This document shows, in pieces, positions 11,160-22,179 of a stretch of DNA of 64,000 nt. Both the position numbers and the translations under genes were made by a program. The first letter of the stretch is position 1. Every line of letters begins with the position of its first letter. The notes beneath the pieces were generated by a model. The model did not search any database. It was not told the DNA's origin and saw only the letters and a program-made list of their open reading frames with translations. The stretch is taken from the NCBI GenBank assembly GCA_963576475.1, contig OY754964.1, forward strand, positions 2,629,501 to 2,693,500, written 5' to 3'. Source of the DNA: Molanna angustata. Taxonomy: Eukaryota; Arthropoda; Insecta; Trichoptera; Molannidae.

Positions 11160-11275
11160 TCCGTTCCGAGGAAGAAATAATAGTCGAATGATCTAAAACC
11201 AGTCGAATAAAATAAAACATTCTCATTCCGAGGAAGAAATAGTCGAATGTTCTGAAACCAGTCGAATAATTCTCA
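11160..11275. repeat. Two-copy ~60-bp tandem repeat
   Basis: TTCCGAGGAAGAAAT, then AGTCGAATG, TCT(A/G)AAACCAGTCGAATAA, is present twice in a row, with a small AATA difference. Confidence 0.7.
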
Positions 11276-11449
11276 TTCGTAGTTTATCCCAAGTTATTTT
11301 AAATGATCTAGAATGATTATTATTATAAACTGTAGTGAATAAAAATACAAAGAACGACCAGCCGGTAATGTGTAGGTAGTCCAGGCAATCTCAATAATTT
11401 AAGATGTATGTCTGATGGAGCATTCACAGTTCGTGAAAGACAGCTTTAA

Positions 11450-12130
11450 AATTTCCTTTCTTTTATAAAGTAATGCACGCCTGTCGCTGGTCACCCCACA
11501 TTGTGGAATATATTGTGATGGCATGAATGTCGAATTTCGTCGATATAAGTAGTATAAAATATACATATGTATAAACAAGAATAAGAGTTTCTTTATAGTT
11601 AACTTTATGTGTTGTAAAGGACCTTTATCAGAGGAAACGATCGTCTTATAAAAAAAATTTAAACATTGTTTCTCTTTTGACTTTTACCAGTATAAATAAA
11701 GAATTTTAAAACCTGCTATTTCAATCGTTAAAAGCAAGTGCAAGGTTTTCAATTTCTGATTTTTAGATTCCAAATACGCTGCAGAATGTAATTTTCTTTC
11801 TTAAGATAATGCACTCCCGTACACCTATCGCTGGTTACCCCACGTTGTGAAACAATAATGCGATGAATGAACACCTTATATTTTTGTTGATACACTTACC
11901 TACTTATTTCTTATTATATGAATATCTAAACCAAGGATAATAGTTTATATAGATTGAGAAATACTTAGTCCTTACTAGACAAAACGTCTTTGCTATAATA
12001 AAATTGTATCTCTTTTGACTTTTTCCAGTACAACTAAAGAATTTGACATATCAATTTTGAAAATAAAAAGTTTTAATAAATATTTTTCTTTTGCGCAATG
12101 TTTTCAATTCCTGATTTTCAGATTCCAAAT
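11450..12130. repeat. ~340-bp tandem duplication
   Basis: Segments at about 11456-11780 and 11798-12130 match in order. Shared landmarks are the family V core (minus orientation), TCTCTTTTGACTTTTACCAG (11671) versus TCTCTTTTGACTTTTTCCAG (12010), and GATTCCAAATAC(G/T)CTGCAGAATGT. The copies have diverged substantially. No gene is seen. Confidence 0.65.
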
Positions 12131-12808
12131 ACTCTGCAGAATGTCCGAAGCACTCGTGTCTGCTTCTCGTTGAGCTCGCAACTTCTGCAGAAGAACCAGC
12201 AATAAAGTCATAAAGAAAAAAACAACACAAAACGAACACGACAAATAATATGATGCAGTATCTTCTTCCAGAAACTGAAAGCAATTAGTTTTTTTTTCAA
12301 TAATAATTTCTGTCGCACGCCAAACGCATTGTGTTTCAAAATGCAGTTATGCCATCTTTGTCTAGTCGTTAAGACAGGCAAGAAATTAACATTTTACTTT
12401 TTGTGACCTTACCGAGTCCACATTGTCATTGATATAAAAACAAGAGTTGTAAAAAAATAACAAGTAAAATCAAAGATAAAAAAAACAATAAAAACACATC
12501 AATTCAACGTCCAGCTCTTTCATTTATTATTAATTTAAACGTTTTGATTTATTCATTTACTGAGTTTTGATGTCGTTGTAATAACTTTATATTATAAGTT
12601 CGATAGTCTCGAGTTGAGCAAAATTGTTTTTTTAATTATCTATCGAACTTTAGATATGCCAGTAAATAATAGGTAGGAAAAAATTTTCCACTTTTATTTT
12701 GCAAATAATAATAAGAATAGTTAATTTATTTCTCCATCATAAAGTACATAGAGGAACTAAAAATTTATAGTTGTTATCTTACTAGAAATAATTCCTACTA
12801 AGAATTTC
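12131..12808. other. No supported gene; small hairpin
   Basis: A 77-codon minus frame (12051-12284) has a hydrophobic stretch but no recognisable family. AAGTTCGATAG at about 12597 and CTATCGAACTT at about 12643 form an inverted pair. Confidence 0.3.
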
Positions 12809-13044
12809 ATTTATTTATTTTTTGATTGTTTATTTATTTATTAATTAATTACCAACTTAATTTTTTATTTATTTATTTTTATTTATTTATTTATTTAATT
12901 ATTTATTTATTTATATATTTATTTGTTTATTTATTTGATTATGTATTTATTTATTCATTTATTTATTTATTTATTTTATTTTTTTTATTTGTTTATTTAT
13001 TTAGTTGATTACTTACCTATTTATTTATTTATTTATTTATTAAT

Positions 13045-13143
<99 letters not shown>

Positions 13144-13165
13144 TTTTTTATTTATTTACTAAAAT
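12809..13165. repeat. Long TTTA microsatellite
   Basis: About 350 bp of TTTA units, interrupted in the first half (TTTG, TTGA, TTAC variants) and nearly pure from about 13040 to 13145. The long aromatic/Ile/Leu frames over it are repeat artefacts. Confidence 0.95.
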
Positions 13166-13930
13166 TGAATTCTTTTTTCTCTCCTTATCTTCAAATTGTA
13201 TATCTACATAAAAATATGCAAACCAGAAAATTACACATTTTATTTGAGGGCATATATTTGTAAGTACCTAAATATTTTAATAGTGTCCTTATAGAGCTTA
13301 ATGTACTCAAAGAAAATATCAGTCATATAACCATAATAATTGACCAATCGATGAATTCTATTCATTGGGTTATGCAAATAATTATTACTCTATTTCTCGT
13401 CTATATTTTATATTGTTTCAGTACATTTTGAAAATTTTTTATTTTGCGTCATATCGTTAAAACTTATTTAAGCATTGTGATGTTTTGTGTTCAGTTGTTT
13501 TCTGTAAAGATTGATATAAACTTTTCATTGAAAGAAGAAATATTTTCATTGTTATGTTCAATAACATTTCGTGTATAATTGGTTATGTTAGTATTCAACG
13601 ATGATATACCTAACTATTATTTTGTTTTTATTTTGTATTATATTTTATTAAAATTGTACAACAATAACTGGCCAAATTAGATAGGCGATATAAAATTCGA
13701 AAAACACAAATCACGCCCAGCAGCCGTATTATCATGTCATAATTACATAATTCATAAAACATGAAGATAATCAGTGAAATTCAGGCATGTTCGAGTGTGA
13801 GGGTGGGTATGTGTGGTGACTTTTATGCGATGCACTCAATTCATTAGCGTGAGTAACTAGGTTTATATCGGAGTATTTAATAATCTATTATTTACATACA
13901 TAATTAATGGGGAGTAAAATAGATCTGCAT
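13166..13930. other. No gene seen
   Basis: AT-rich sequence leading into the truncated 5' end of the RT below; nothing assignable. Confidence 0.3.
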
Positions 13931-13952
13931 CACTAATCTTGAAGTTTTAAAA

Positions 13953-15560
13953 ATGGGAAGTGCGGTACCTGAACTTCGTTCATTTAAAATGAACGAAGTA
14001 AGGATTAACTTCTCTGAGGTTTTACTCGCCATCCGAGGGTTGGATGTTAACAAAGCTAATGGACCAGATGGAATTCCCGTTCTTGTGTTAAAAAAATGCT
14101 CCGCCGAACTAGCCCCAGTTCTCACTAAACTCTTCAAACTCTCGTTTAAAACTGGTATTGTCCCATGTGACTGGAAAAAAGCGGTCATCCACCCAATTCC
14201 CAAAAAAGGTGATCGCTCCAACCCATCTAACTACCGACCCATCGCTATAACTTCTGTACTCTCCAAAATAATGGAAAGGGTACTAAACACCAAGTTGATC
14301 ACATACCTCGAAGCAAACAAAATTTTAAGCGACCGCCAATATGGATTTCGTGGAAATCGATCTTGTGGCGATCTACTCGCGTATGTGACATCCGTTTGGG
14401 GTCGAGTTATGGAACGCTTTGGAGAAGCTCAAACTGTCGCCCTTGACATCTCTAAAGCTTTCGACCGGGTTTGGCACCGAGGTCTCTTAATGAAACTCCC
14501 TTCTTATGGACTACCCCAGTCTCTGTGTACTTGGATTGCGAATTTTTTAAAAGATCGCGAAGTCATAACTGTAGTGGACGGTTGCTCTTCTTCTCCCCAT
14601 TCCATTAATGCGGGAGTCCCTCAAGGGTCCATTCTATCTCCAACCCTATTCCTCCTACATATCAATGACTTGCTCTTACGCGCCCCCATCCACTGTTACG
14701 CTGATGACAGCACAGTCCATGACAATTTCTCTTTTGACAAACCTCCTAAACAGAGTGAAATATCAGAAGCCCGGAAAGACCTTCATCAAAAAATAAATAG
14801 CTACCTCCACTCAATCAATACCTGGGGTGAAAGTAATCTTGTTTCATTTAACGTCTCAAAAACCCAAGCCTGTCTAATTTCTGCGAAGAGAAACCCCAAT
14901 GAATTGCAAGTGTCTTTCAACGGAAGCACCCTACCTAACAGCAGCTCTATCGACCTGCTTGGAGTATCTATAACGAACCAATTACACTACAAGGGCTCCA
15001 TCGAAGCTAAGGTGAAACTCGCCTCCAAAAAATTGAGCGTACTATATAGAGCGCGCAGATATTTTACTAAGACCCAGATCTGTATACTCTACAAAGCGCA
15101 AATACGCCCAATTATTGAATATGGCAGTCACCTCTGGAGTGGCGCCCCCCAATACCTACTGAATACCCTCGACGCTGTCCAAAGGCGTGCTATACGTCTG
15201 ATTGATGATCCATCACTGACTGATGGATTGCAATCACTAGAACACAGACGCAGAGTCGGTATTTTAAGTTTATTCTATAGATACTACCACGGGAATTGCT
15301 CAGAAGAACTTGCATCTTTGGTCCCTCCTCCACCCACTCGCAACAGAGTCACTCGCTTCACTCAATCGCAGCATCCATTCACAGTGGACCTTCAACATAT
15401 ACGAACAAGTCGCTTCTCGAACTCCTTTATTAACTCAGCAGCCCGACTGTGGAACGATCTTCCGAATTCTGTGTTTCCATCTTCGTACAACCCGGGTCTT
15501 TTTAAAATCCGAATTAATAAACTCTTTTCTAGATTGCAAACCCCTCCCAACGCTACGTAG
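13953..15560 (+). CDS. Jockey-superfamily non-LTR reverse transcriptase (ORF2 C-terminal part)
   Basis: This 535-codon open frame encodes a reverse transcriptase that would copy element RNA at a nicked target. From the translation: GLDVNKANGPDGIP (residues 29-42), a YRPIAI segment (94-99), QYGFR (129-133), VALDISKAFD with D165 (motif A), GVPQGSILSP (221-230, motif B), CYADD with D251/D252 (motif C), and FNVSKTQ (motif D). The thumb-like region has RPIIEYGSHLWSGAP and a VQRRAIRLI end. All three catalytic Asp are present and no stop interrupts the frame. The upstream endonuclease domain and ORF1 are absent, so the copy is 5'-truncated and the first ATG is probably not a natural start. Two relatives of its 3' end lie at 49375-49690 and 56205-56300, both minus. 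The exact clade (Jockey, CR1 or Kiri) is undecided. Confidence 0.85.
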   Translation: MGSAVPELRSFKMNEVRINFSEVLLAIRGLDVNKANGPDGIPVLVLKKCSAELAPVLTKLFKLSFKTGIVPCDWKKAVIHPIPKKGDRSNPSNYRPIAITSVLSKIMERVLNTKLITYLEANKILSDRQYGFRGNRSCGDLLAYVTSVWGRVMERFGEAQTVALDISKAFDRVWHRGLLMKLPSYGLPQSLCTWIANFLKDREVITVVDGCSSSPHSINAGVPQGSILSPTLFLLHINDLLLRAPIHCYADDSTVHDNFSFDKPPKQSEISEARKDLHQKINSYLHSINTWGESNLVSFNVSKTQACLISAKRNPNELQVSFNGSTLPNSSSIDLLGVSITNQLHYKGSIEAKVKLASKKLSVLYRARRYFTKTQICILYKAQIRPIIEYGSHLWSGAPQYLLNTLDAVQRRAIRLIDDPSLTDGLQSLEHRRRVGILSLFYRYYHGNCSEELASLVPPPPTRNRVTRFTQSQHPFTVDLQHIRTSRFSNSFINSAARLWNDLPNSVFPSSYNPGLFKIRINKLFSRLQTPPNAT

Positions 15561-15650
15561 TGCGCTTCTTCGGAAGAGTAAAATGGACCCAAATCCTAAT
15601 AGCTGGCGTCCCCTACGTAGACATGTTAAAAAAAAAAAAAAAAACCTATG
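15561..15650 (+). other. 3' UTR and poly(A) of the Jockey-type element
   Basis: After the stop the sequence reads TGCGCTTCTTCGGAAGAGT, then ATCCTAATAGCTGGCGTCCC and CTACGTAGACATGTT, followed by a run of A at 15629-15644. The same 3' UTR occurs reversed at 49375-49460 and 56205-56300, which defines the family end. Confidence 0.75.
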
Positions 15651-15854
15651 TGTAATTGACATTAGATATAGATAATTGATGTATCATATATATTATTAAT
15701 ACTTGTAATCAAACTATCTAATGTTGTTTGTGTTAATTTAAAATAAAATAATTAAAAATATGAAGGAGTTCTGTCTGGCATTAGTGTTGCAAATGGGGAG
15801 GTAAAGTAAGTCAGTCAGTCTGTCTTGTTGGCACTCTCAGGCAGGGTTGTTTCT

Positions 15855-16050
15855 GTTCATATATGTAATATTAATCAATGGTTTTAATATCTATGTAAAA
15901 AGGAATCAGTTGGAACTGTCACCTTATATTGATCTATGGTTTTAATATCTATGTAAAAAGGAATCAGTTGTCACCTTAAAGGAACTGTCACCTTATGTTG
16001 ATCTATGGTTTTAATATCTATGTAAAAAGGAATCAGTTGGAACTGTCACC
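15855..16050. repeat. Three-copy ~65-75 bp minisatellite
   Basis: GGTTTTAATATCTATGTAAA plus AAGGAATCAGTTG is repeated three times (near 15879, 15944 and 16006), separated by GGAACTGTCACCTTAT variants. The middle copy has an extra TCACCTTAAA. Confidence 0.85.
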
Positions 16051-16128
16051 ATGACTGGTTACTTACATTGTGTTAATACTTTCATTTAAAAACCTGAATA
16101 CAACAGTTTCAACAAAAGTATCAGTAAT

Positions 16129-16253
16129 AGTATAGTAAAAATACTTTATTTTCATAAAATTGTTCAAAATTGCGTCGTTTGACGGCATTGGATTTCAATG
16201 AAACACTAAAAGTTTTGAACAATTTTATGAAATCAAAGTATTTTAACTATACT
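16129..16253. mobile_element. 125-bp hairpin MITE
   Basis: About 40-bp inverted arms: AGTATAGT, ATACTTT, TTCATAAAATTGTTCAAAA on the left and the reverse complement on the right with two or three differences. The non-repeated centre is about 43 bp. The ends are TA-rich, so a TA duplication is possible but ambiguous. Confidence 0.65.
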
Positions 16254-16519
16254 TTCACCTTAATCTTTGTTCGAGAAACACAGCCTCAGAGGCAAGCGTT
16301 CTAGCAGATCAGGTCATAAAACCGTTTGGTTTGGAATTTTGAATTAAAAACGATATCTGGTATAGTTCTGCGGTTTTCGATTTACGTAATTTTGTAATTG
16401 TTCAAGGAGTCAGAAAAGCTGGTGTTTGGTTGGTTGGTTTGGTTTTTTGTTTTTTGTTTTCACGTTCTGTTTGGTTGTCCAATCAGGGATCCGCTAGACA
16501 TTTATTTTAGGTTTGAGAA

Positions 16520-16720
16520 TGTCCAATACCCTGTTTCCACAGTTTACCTTCTTGGGCTGAAATCTCCTCAAGTTCATAGTTTAATATTTAAATCTATTAT
16601 AAAAAATATGACAATTATTTATTTATTTTTTTTGACTTAATCTTTGTTAACTAATGTTTCTCATTAATAACGGCTGCAACATCCTTTTTTGGGTGAAAAG
16701 CCTTAAGAGAAAAAAAAAAG
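16520..16720 (+). repeat. Family F repeat, uninterrupted copy (empty Harbinger site)
   Basis: Matches 34940-34988 joined to 41485-41690. The join corresponds to TTCTTGGGCTGAAATCTCC here, with CTG at 16557-16559 as the target that was duplicated in the other copy. Downstream, GTTTAATATTTAAATCTATT and AACATCCTTTTTTGGGTGAA are shared. No protein is recognisable. Confidence 0.75.
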
Positions 16721-17869
16721 AAAAGCTGGTGTGGTCTCCATGCGCACGAAAGATATCTAAGATATTTTTTTGTAATCTTTCGATTCTGATTTTGTGTATG
16801 GCATATGAAGGAGTCCAGACTTGGGATGCATATTCAAATATAACATATCATTATAATATGTAATCTTATGTTTTGAAGAGACCATATTATTATGTCATGG
16901 TGCACATTGCATACGTATATAAATTTATTTTGATATTCAAAATGTGCATTTATTTTGAATAATACGAAAACGATTACAAGCATCGCGTTTTTTTTAGCTT
17001 GTTAGTAGAAATTGTCAAAATATTATTAGGCACATTGTTCAAAGTCCGCCATTGTTTATATACTAAACACGCATTTAGTCAAATCAATAACGTACAATAG
17101 TCTTGTTGCAAGGACAAAAGTATAGTTTTATTTTGAGATAAAAAAAATGTAATTGTGTCAGAGACGTTGTAAAAATTCACTCTCCGTGATGATGGAGATT
17201 CTGCGCGCACTGTCGGCACCCTGGTCTATTGTTAAAACAAATGTTTGCCTTTTTTATGTCACCGATTTGTTTGTAAAATATTTATGTCCGTTCGTTTGTG
17301 CCCTAATGGCAGCTATCGTCAACTGATTTCGTACGGCAGTCAAAACAGGGGACAATTCAAATTGTTTTATTGCCCATGGAACAATTGGCCGTTATTGTCG
17401 GGGGGACAATGCGTTTTGTTGGCCCAATATAGTCTCGAAAAACTAACGATGCCGACAAAGAACATGCGAGATACAAGACTTGCCGAGGAAAACATGCTGA
17501 TAAGCAAAAATAAAGTAATTTAGATTATAATTCGTGATTGGAATTTCAGAATTTGACTTGACTTGACTTATACTGAGTAATTTTTGGCAAAATAATATCG
17601 TTGGGATAATTACCTGCAAAATTTATCTCTCAAATAAATGTGATGAAACTTATCTGATATAACTTTATGAAATCATGTTTTTTATAATTCTAGAATTGTC
17701 AAGAGAATTGAAAGCCACATTGTCCTTAGTAAATATATACTTACTTTGAGAGGCTAAAGTAGGCTGAATATTAAATTGAACCTTCAAAGGATACGCTATT
17801 GAAATAATAAACAGCATATTTTTATATATTTATACTCTTGATGAATTTTTAAAATTTGTGAAATTTTTA
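16721..17869. other. Unassigned interval
   Basis: Contains a 92-codon plus frame (17245-17523) without recognisable domains, in a patch of slightly higher GC (17280-17480). No repeat match was found in the window. Confidence 0.3.
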
Positions 17870-18003
17870 ATTAGTTTTTATTAAACCCTTTTTAATTATT
17901 TTATGGTAACTAAAAATCTACAGGCTGAGTTTTTATCTATTTTTATATTTTAATTACAGTTCTTGGTTTTTAGAAAAACTCTAAATTTGACCTCTTCTTA
18001 CAT
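17870..18003 (+). repeat. Family G repeat, left part of an interrupted copy
   Basis: AATCTACAGGCTGAGTTTTT, TTTTAATTA and the following A/T text match 22340-22440. The copy continues after the insertion at 18004-18297. Confidence 0.6.
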
Positions 18004-18297
18004 CACGTTCTGAAGGTGATGCGCAACCAATATCCCTCTATCCTGTCCTCCTAGTCTCTCTTCTCTCATTTCTCTTCCCTTCCCTAGTTGTTGTATATGT
18101 GTGTATGTATGTATGTGTGTGCGTGTATGTGTGTGTATGAGTGTGTGTGTATGAATTATTTTTGGCTTGTAAAATGTTATTTGTTTTTATATTATGTTGA
18201 TCGAATGATTTTTTTTTGCTCTAATACTGTAAAAATAATATTATATCATTAAACTGTAAATGAGCTGTAGCTTCCCAAAGAAAATAAATAAATAAAT
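18004..18297 (+). mobile_element. 3'-end fragment of a retroelement inserted in family G
   Basis: The sequence begins GTTCTGAAGGTGATGCGCAA, has a TG-rich stretch at 18090-18155, then TAAACTGTAAATGAGCTGTA and GCTTCCCAAAGAAAATAAAT with an AAATA tail. ATCAC flanks both sides (ending at 18003 and resuming after the tail), a short target duplication. A minus-strand relative lies at 54045-54240. Confidence 0.6.
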
Positions 18298-18430
18298 CAC
18301 AGATTTGGTGATATACGTACAATTTTTTTCGTGTTTCATAGATCAGAAGGTCATTTAGTGCTCAAATTTGTGGACATTTTTATGCCCAAGTAATACAAGG
18401 GTCTTAATATACCAATATTATAATTGATGA
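18298..18430 (+). repeat. Family G repeat, right part
   Basis: GTGTTTCATAGATCAGAAGG, TCATTTAG and AATACAAGGGTCTT match TTGTTTCATACATTAGAAGG etc. at 22465-22545. Confidence 0.6.
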
Positions 18431-19726
18431 TGACGTATAACAAATTGCCTCAAAAACGTCTCTTTTTACTCGTCAAAATTACATTTGAATGATGTCATTT
18501 TATTACCAACATATTACAAAGATAATATTCCTAGATTACATTTTCTATATGTTGATATACTTACTTGTTGAGTTATTGACGCAAAAAGTACATTAACAAA
18601 TCATAATTCTCCATCATTAGGTATGCAGTAAAAATGTTATTTGTTGTGATGGAGAGGAAAAATCGAGATTGCCAATAAAAAAATAATATTATTGACAATT
18701 TAGTATTTCATGATTTATATTACAATGGATATAAGTTTTACTTAAAATATTTTTATGTGATCTTATTTGAGATATAAATATAATGTAGCGCCTATTAACC
18801 ATAAAAAGATCATCCAAGGTAACTTTGCAAAACAAAAAGTGCTATGTATTTTTTAGCCAATTTCAGAAGAGTTTACGTGTCCGTTATTTCGATTTATTTT
18901 TAAAATTCGCATTGAACTAAGATAATAAAAATATAACGGTTATTGCTAGTAGATTGTAAATTTTTCTTAACTAAGTATTATTAAAAATGTTTGCTAAAAA
19001 CTACAGTAATAACTGTTGTTATATTGCGAATATAAAAGGGGTGATTGTATACGTCTAAAAATTTGCGATGTTCTGTGCTACAATAAAAATATAAAGACAT
19101 AACTGGCCAATTTTCCATTGTCCATCTTCTGGGAATGTCTCCATAACTATCGTGATTATAAAACAACCCGTTTGTCCAAATTTAACAACACCCCAATATT
19201 GCGCCATGTACCGCTCTTCGAGGTCGCCCTCAATAGGGACTGAGTGAGACTTCGTCTCTTTCCTTCCAAAGGGTTGTACCTTGCGTTGTACTGTTCGTTT
19301 GACAAAACCCTTTCTGACTAACGGGTAAATGTTCTGAAATGAAGCAATCATCAGACAGTTATACTGAAACGGAGCCTGCCTCGTCTGCAAGGTCTTTTAC
19401 AAAAGCAATGGAATCGGCCCTTTCTTCTCCGTACTGAGAAGCGTCACAATGGAGAAGCCCGTCTATAGAAAGTTCCGTACCCAAACATGGTGCTTTATTG
19501 TGAAAATAGACGGTTTTGTTTAGTATTGTGCGCGTGCCAAGTGTTTTGATGTTTTTTCGACTTGACAATTAAATGTATTATTGGAAACACAGGGGTGACT
19601 AAATATGCTAAATGGATCCATAATTTGCCGCGTCGACATTGTTGTGATCTCTACAAAAGATACGATGAAATGTTTTGTTGTGTATAACGACCCAACAAGG
19701 TGTAATAATAATAGTATTTCATTACT
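18431..19726. other. Unassigned interval with a GC-richer patch
   Basis: AT-rich to about 19190. From 19195 to 19560 GC is higher and two minus frames (19055-19390, 19359-19568) are open, but their products match no family I know and they occupy different frames. They could be an old gene fragment; I cannot support a product. Confidence 0.3.
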
Positions 19727-20275
19727 AAATACATACATACCATCATGTCCATCATGCCATATCCCTTACGGGGTAAGCAGAGCGAACCGAGTGCCATACT
19801 CCTCAATTTTTGCCCACATTCCTAGCTTCCTATACATCCATGCATTGTCGATTTTTCAAGCATCTTATATTTTTTTCTATCAAAATATCATTCACATGGT
19901 TATATGCCATCCCTTTCTGGGGAGGCCCCTGATATTTACTCCATCTCTTACAACCAAGTATATTTTTTCATCATTCATTCTTTCAATATGTCCAAATCAC
20001 CTCAAGGAATTCACTTTCATTTTACTTATAATATTCTTCTTTATCTTGCAATCTCTTCTTATGTACTCATTTTTCATTCTGTCATATATCGTTCTATTAC
20101 AAACTCTGCTTAGTGATCTCATTTCCACAGCATTTATTCTACTTTCGTGTGGCAATTTTGGCTTCCTTTCGTCATTCGTCATCATTACTGGTCTTAGTGC
20201 TCCGTTTATTCTATTACTTGCCATAACTTTTCTTTCAATATCTTTATCAGGTCTTCCATTCCGTTCAAACTAAAC
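19727..20275 (-). pseudogene. RTE-A copy, internally deleted
   Basis: Minus strand: RNGRPDKDIERK, MASNRINGALRPVMM, then a deletion to HESRINAVEMRSL and RVCNRTIYDRMKNEYIRR, continuing through DCKIKKNIISKMKVNSLRWF to the 3' end with a TACATACATA tail at 19727. The missing stretch corresponds to about 20 codons of the 51-kb copy. Imperfect TATTTCAT words at both edges may be the target duplication. The long plus frame across it is antisense noise. Confidence 0.75.
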
Positions 20276-20284
20276 TATTTCATA

Positions 20285-20420
20285 ACTTACAGAATATAAG
20301 TTCGTAGCTCAATGAAATATTTGATTCCTGAACAAATGGACTTGAATTCGATTCATTGGCGAGGAATTAGGTATTTCTGTGTTTATTTTTTAACCAGAAT
20401 TTGTGAGATGATTAACAATC
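20285..20420 (+). mobile_element. SINE-B, strongly diverged
   Basis: GTTCGTAGCTCAATGAAAT and TTGAATTCGATTCATTGGCG align to the A-box and B-box of the 9546 copy. The AATTTGTGAGATGATTAACAA segment aligns to its body. Confidence 0.45.
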
Positions 20421-20439
20421 GAGCATCTTCAATCAATAT

Positions 20440-21088
20440 TTTTCTGTTTTCAACAAAACTGAGCTTGCAAATGCTTGCAAAATGGACTGAGAATGAATGT
20501 ATCTAAAGCTAAAGTGAGGGTATTTGAGAAAAGCTAAAGACGGACAAAATGCGAGATAAGAGTGGAAAATGTACAATTGGAACAAATGGATGAATATTTT
20601 TACTTGCATTAAGGTCTGTAATGGCTGACCCAACTATTTCGAAGGAGCAAAGCTCGCGGTACACAATGGTATCGTCGTACCGACTCAATGTATGCTAGTG
20701 AGACATGGACATGGCAGAAGACGCATGAAAGTAGAATTAACGCAGCTGAAATGAGGATAACGTAAGATTGAAAGATATACCGTAATAAGATAGAAAAAAT
20801 GCCTAAAGGTGGTTTGGCCACATAGAAAGAATGAGTTATGACCGTCTGAGAAAAAAATATATAAGGCTGATAAAAGAACAACGAAAAGTGTAGGTCGGCC
20901 AAGGAAAGATTTGGCATGATCGCATATATGAAAGACGGAGATATTAGAAGTAACAATAATAGACTGGCGTGTATGGGCGTGTATGAGATGACGTATGGAT
21001 GTGAATGAAGCGAGCAATGTATGTCAAGAGAGAGGACTGCTGGTTCTCTCTGCCTACTCCAAATAGGGAAATGGTGTGATGGTGTTTT
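20440..21088 (+). pseudogene. RTE-A copy, heavily degraded
   Basis: Recognisable blocks in order: CTTGCAAAATGGACTGAGAA (GLRMN-like region), GTATCGTCGTACCGACTCA, AGACATGGACATGGCAGAAG (ETWTWQ), TGGTTTGGCCACATAGAAAG (WFGHIER), GGTCGGCCAAGGAAAGAT (GRPRK) and a GGTTCTCTCTGCCTACTCC end. Many indels and stops; an old copy. Confidence 0.65.
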
Positions 21089-21420
21089 CAACTCTTATTT
21101 CAATGAATCCATGTATCGGCTATAAAATTCAAGGATCACAGATGTTAAAAATTATCTTTTAAACACTTCATGGGTCGGCTCCCACTAACCTCCTCAGCTG
21201 CATTACATTTTTAATAAATGAAAGATAATCATGAATCAACACTTCGTTCTGCATCTTCATCCATGGTCGGAAAATCAGCGTATATAAACAGGGTGCAAAC
21301 CACTAATTTTGGTATGCTTTAGCAGGTCCTGCTACAACAAACTGGCAATGTAGGAGCCTAATCCATGCATGGAATATACTCCCACATTTTCATATAAAAT
21401 GCCTACCTAATAATTTATTA
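21089..21420. other. Unassigned interval
   Basis: No supported gene or repeat match. Confidence 0.25.
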
Positions 21421-21640
21421 ATGCATGTATGTTTAATAAAGAGCAAATGTACCGAGATCACCGGCAAGAGGCCAAGAGGAAGGCCAAAGCGCAGACGACG
21501 TGAAGTAGTTAGACAAGACATGCAGAACTGCGATGTTTCACATGATGATGCACTCGACAGAACCAAGTGGCGAAACAAAACAAGAAAGACAGATTCCACC
21601 ACCATGTATTGTGGGGACTTATACACTTTAAATTTACACG
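21421..21640 (+). pseudogene. RTE-C tail
   Basis: The translation contains ITGKRPRGRPKRRRREVVRQ, DMQNCDVSHDDALDRTKW and RNKTRKTDSTT. The GKRPRGRPKRRW...DALDR.KWR layout is common at the C-terminus of RTE-like reverse transcriptases. Only the tail is present. Confidence 0.6.
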
Positions 21641-21780
21641 ATATCAGCGACAGGGTTACAGGTGTGCATAACCATATAGAATGAAGCATGACAAAACACT
21701 ACACATCAGCAGCATCGTCTCATCTAAAAGCAAAATTCAGAATGTGTGGTGAACCTTATTGCTGAAACTCATAAAAATGT
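21641..21780 (+). repeat. Family V copy
   Basis: CAGCGACAGG, ACAGGTGTGCATAACC, GTCTCATCTAAAAGCAAAAT and TGTGGTGAACCTTATTGCTG match the family V copy at 62735-62885. Confidence 0.5.
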
Positions 21781-21799
21781 GATGTCATTTTGTTTGTAT

Positions 21800-22118
21800 T
21801 TTCGAATATCCGAGGCTATAGTAGGCTAGAATGAATGAGAAACGCCTGACGAAGAAAATATACAATGCGGATAGGATTGGATTGAGAGGCCGGGGCCGCC
21901 CAAGAAAGGGATGGCACGACCATGACATGTGAACGATATTCTGAAAGACGGAAATGTTAGAAGCGTGTGCAATAGACGAACATGTATGAGACGATGCATG
22001 AATGTTGACGAGGCGATGAATGTGTGCCAGGATAGAAAGATATGGCGTTCGGTTCTCTCTGCCTACCCCGTAAGGGACATGGCGTGATGGTATGTATGTA
22101 TGTATGTATAGTAGGCTA
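21800..22118 (+). pseudogene. RTE-A 3' fragment
   Basis: Begins near GAATGAATGAGAAACGCCTG, then GGCCGGGGCCGCCCAAGAAA (GRGRPRK), ATGTATGAGACGATGCATGA (MRRCM), and GGTTCTCTCTGCCTACCCC. It ends at GGCGTGATGGTATGTATG with a TATG repeat. One indel near 21928 breaks the frame. It closely resembles the 52.9-53.7 kb subfamily. Confidence 0.75.
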
Positions 22119-22179
22119 TATAGCATATTTTAAAAATAATTTTCCCAGTACTCTCAAAAGATGTAGGTACATCTTTATT

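Noticed and set aside
12826..13162. Long aromatic/Ile/Leu-rich frames resembling membrane proteins
   Set aside because: They are translations of the TTTA microsatellite.
17245..17523. 92-codon plus-strand frame
   Set aside because: No recognisable domain, no repeat match and no regulatory context; not supportable as a gene.
19055..19568. Two overlapping minus frames in a GC-richer patch as a gene
   Set aside because: They lie in different frames, match no family I know, and have no splice evidence linking them.
19605..20273. 222-codon plus-strand frame with hydrophobic stretches
   Set aside because: Antisense to an RTE-A copy; the same hydrophobic pattern appears opposite the 51-kb RTE-A.
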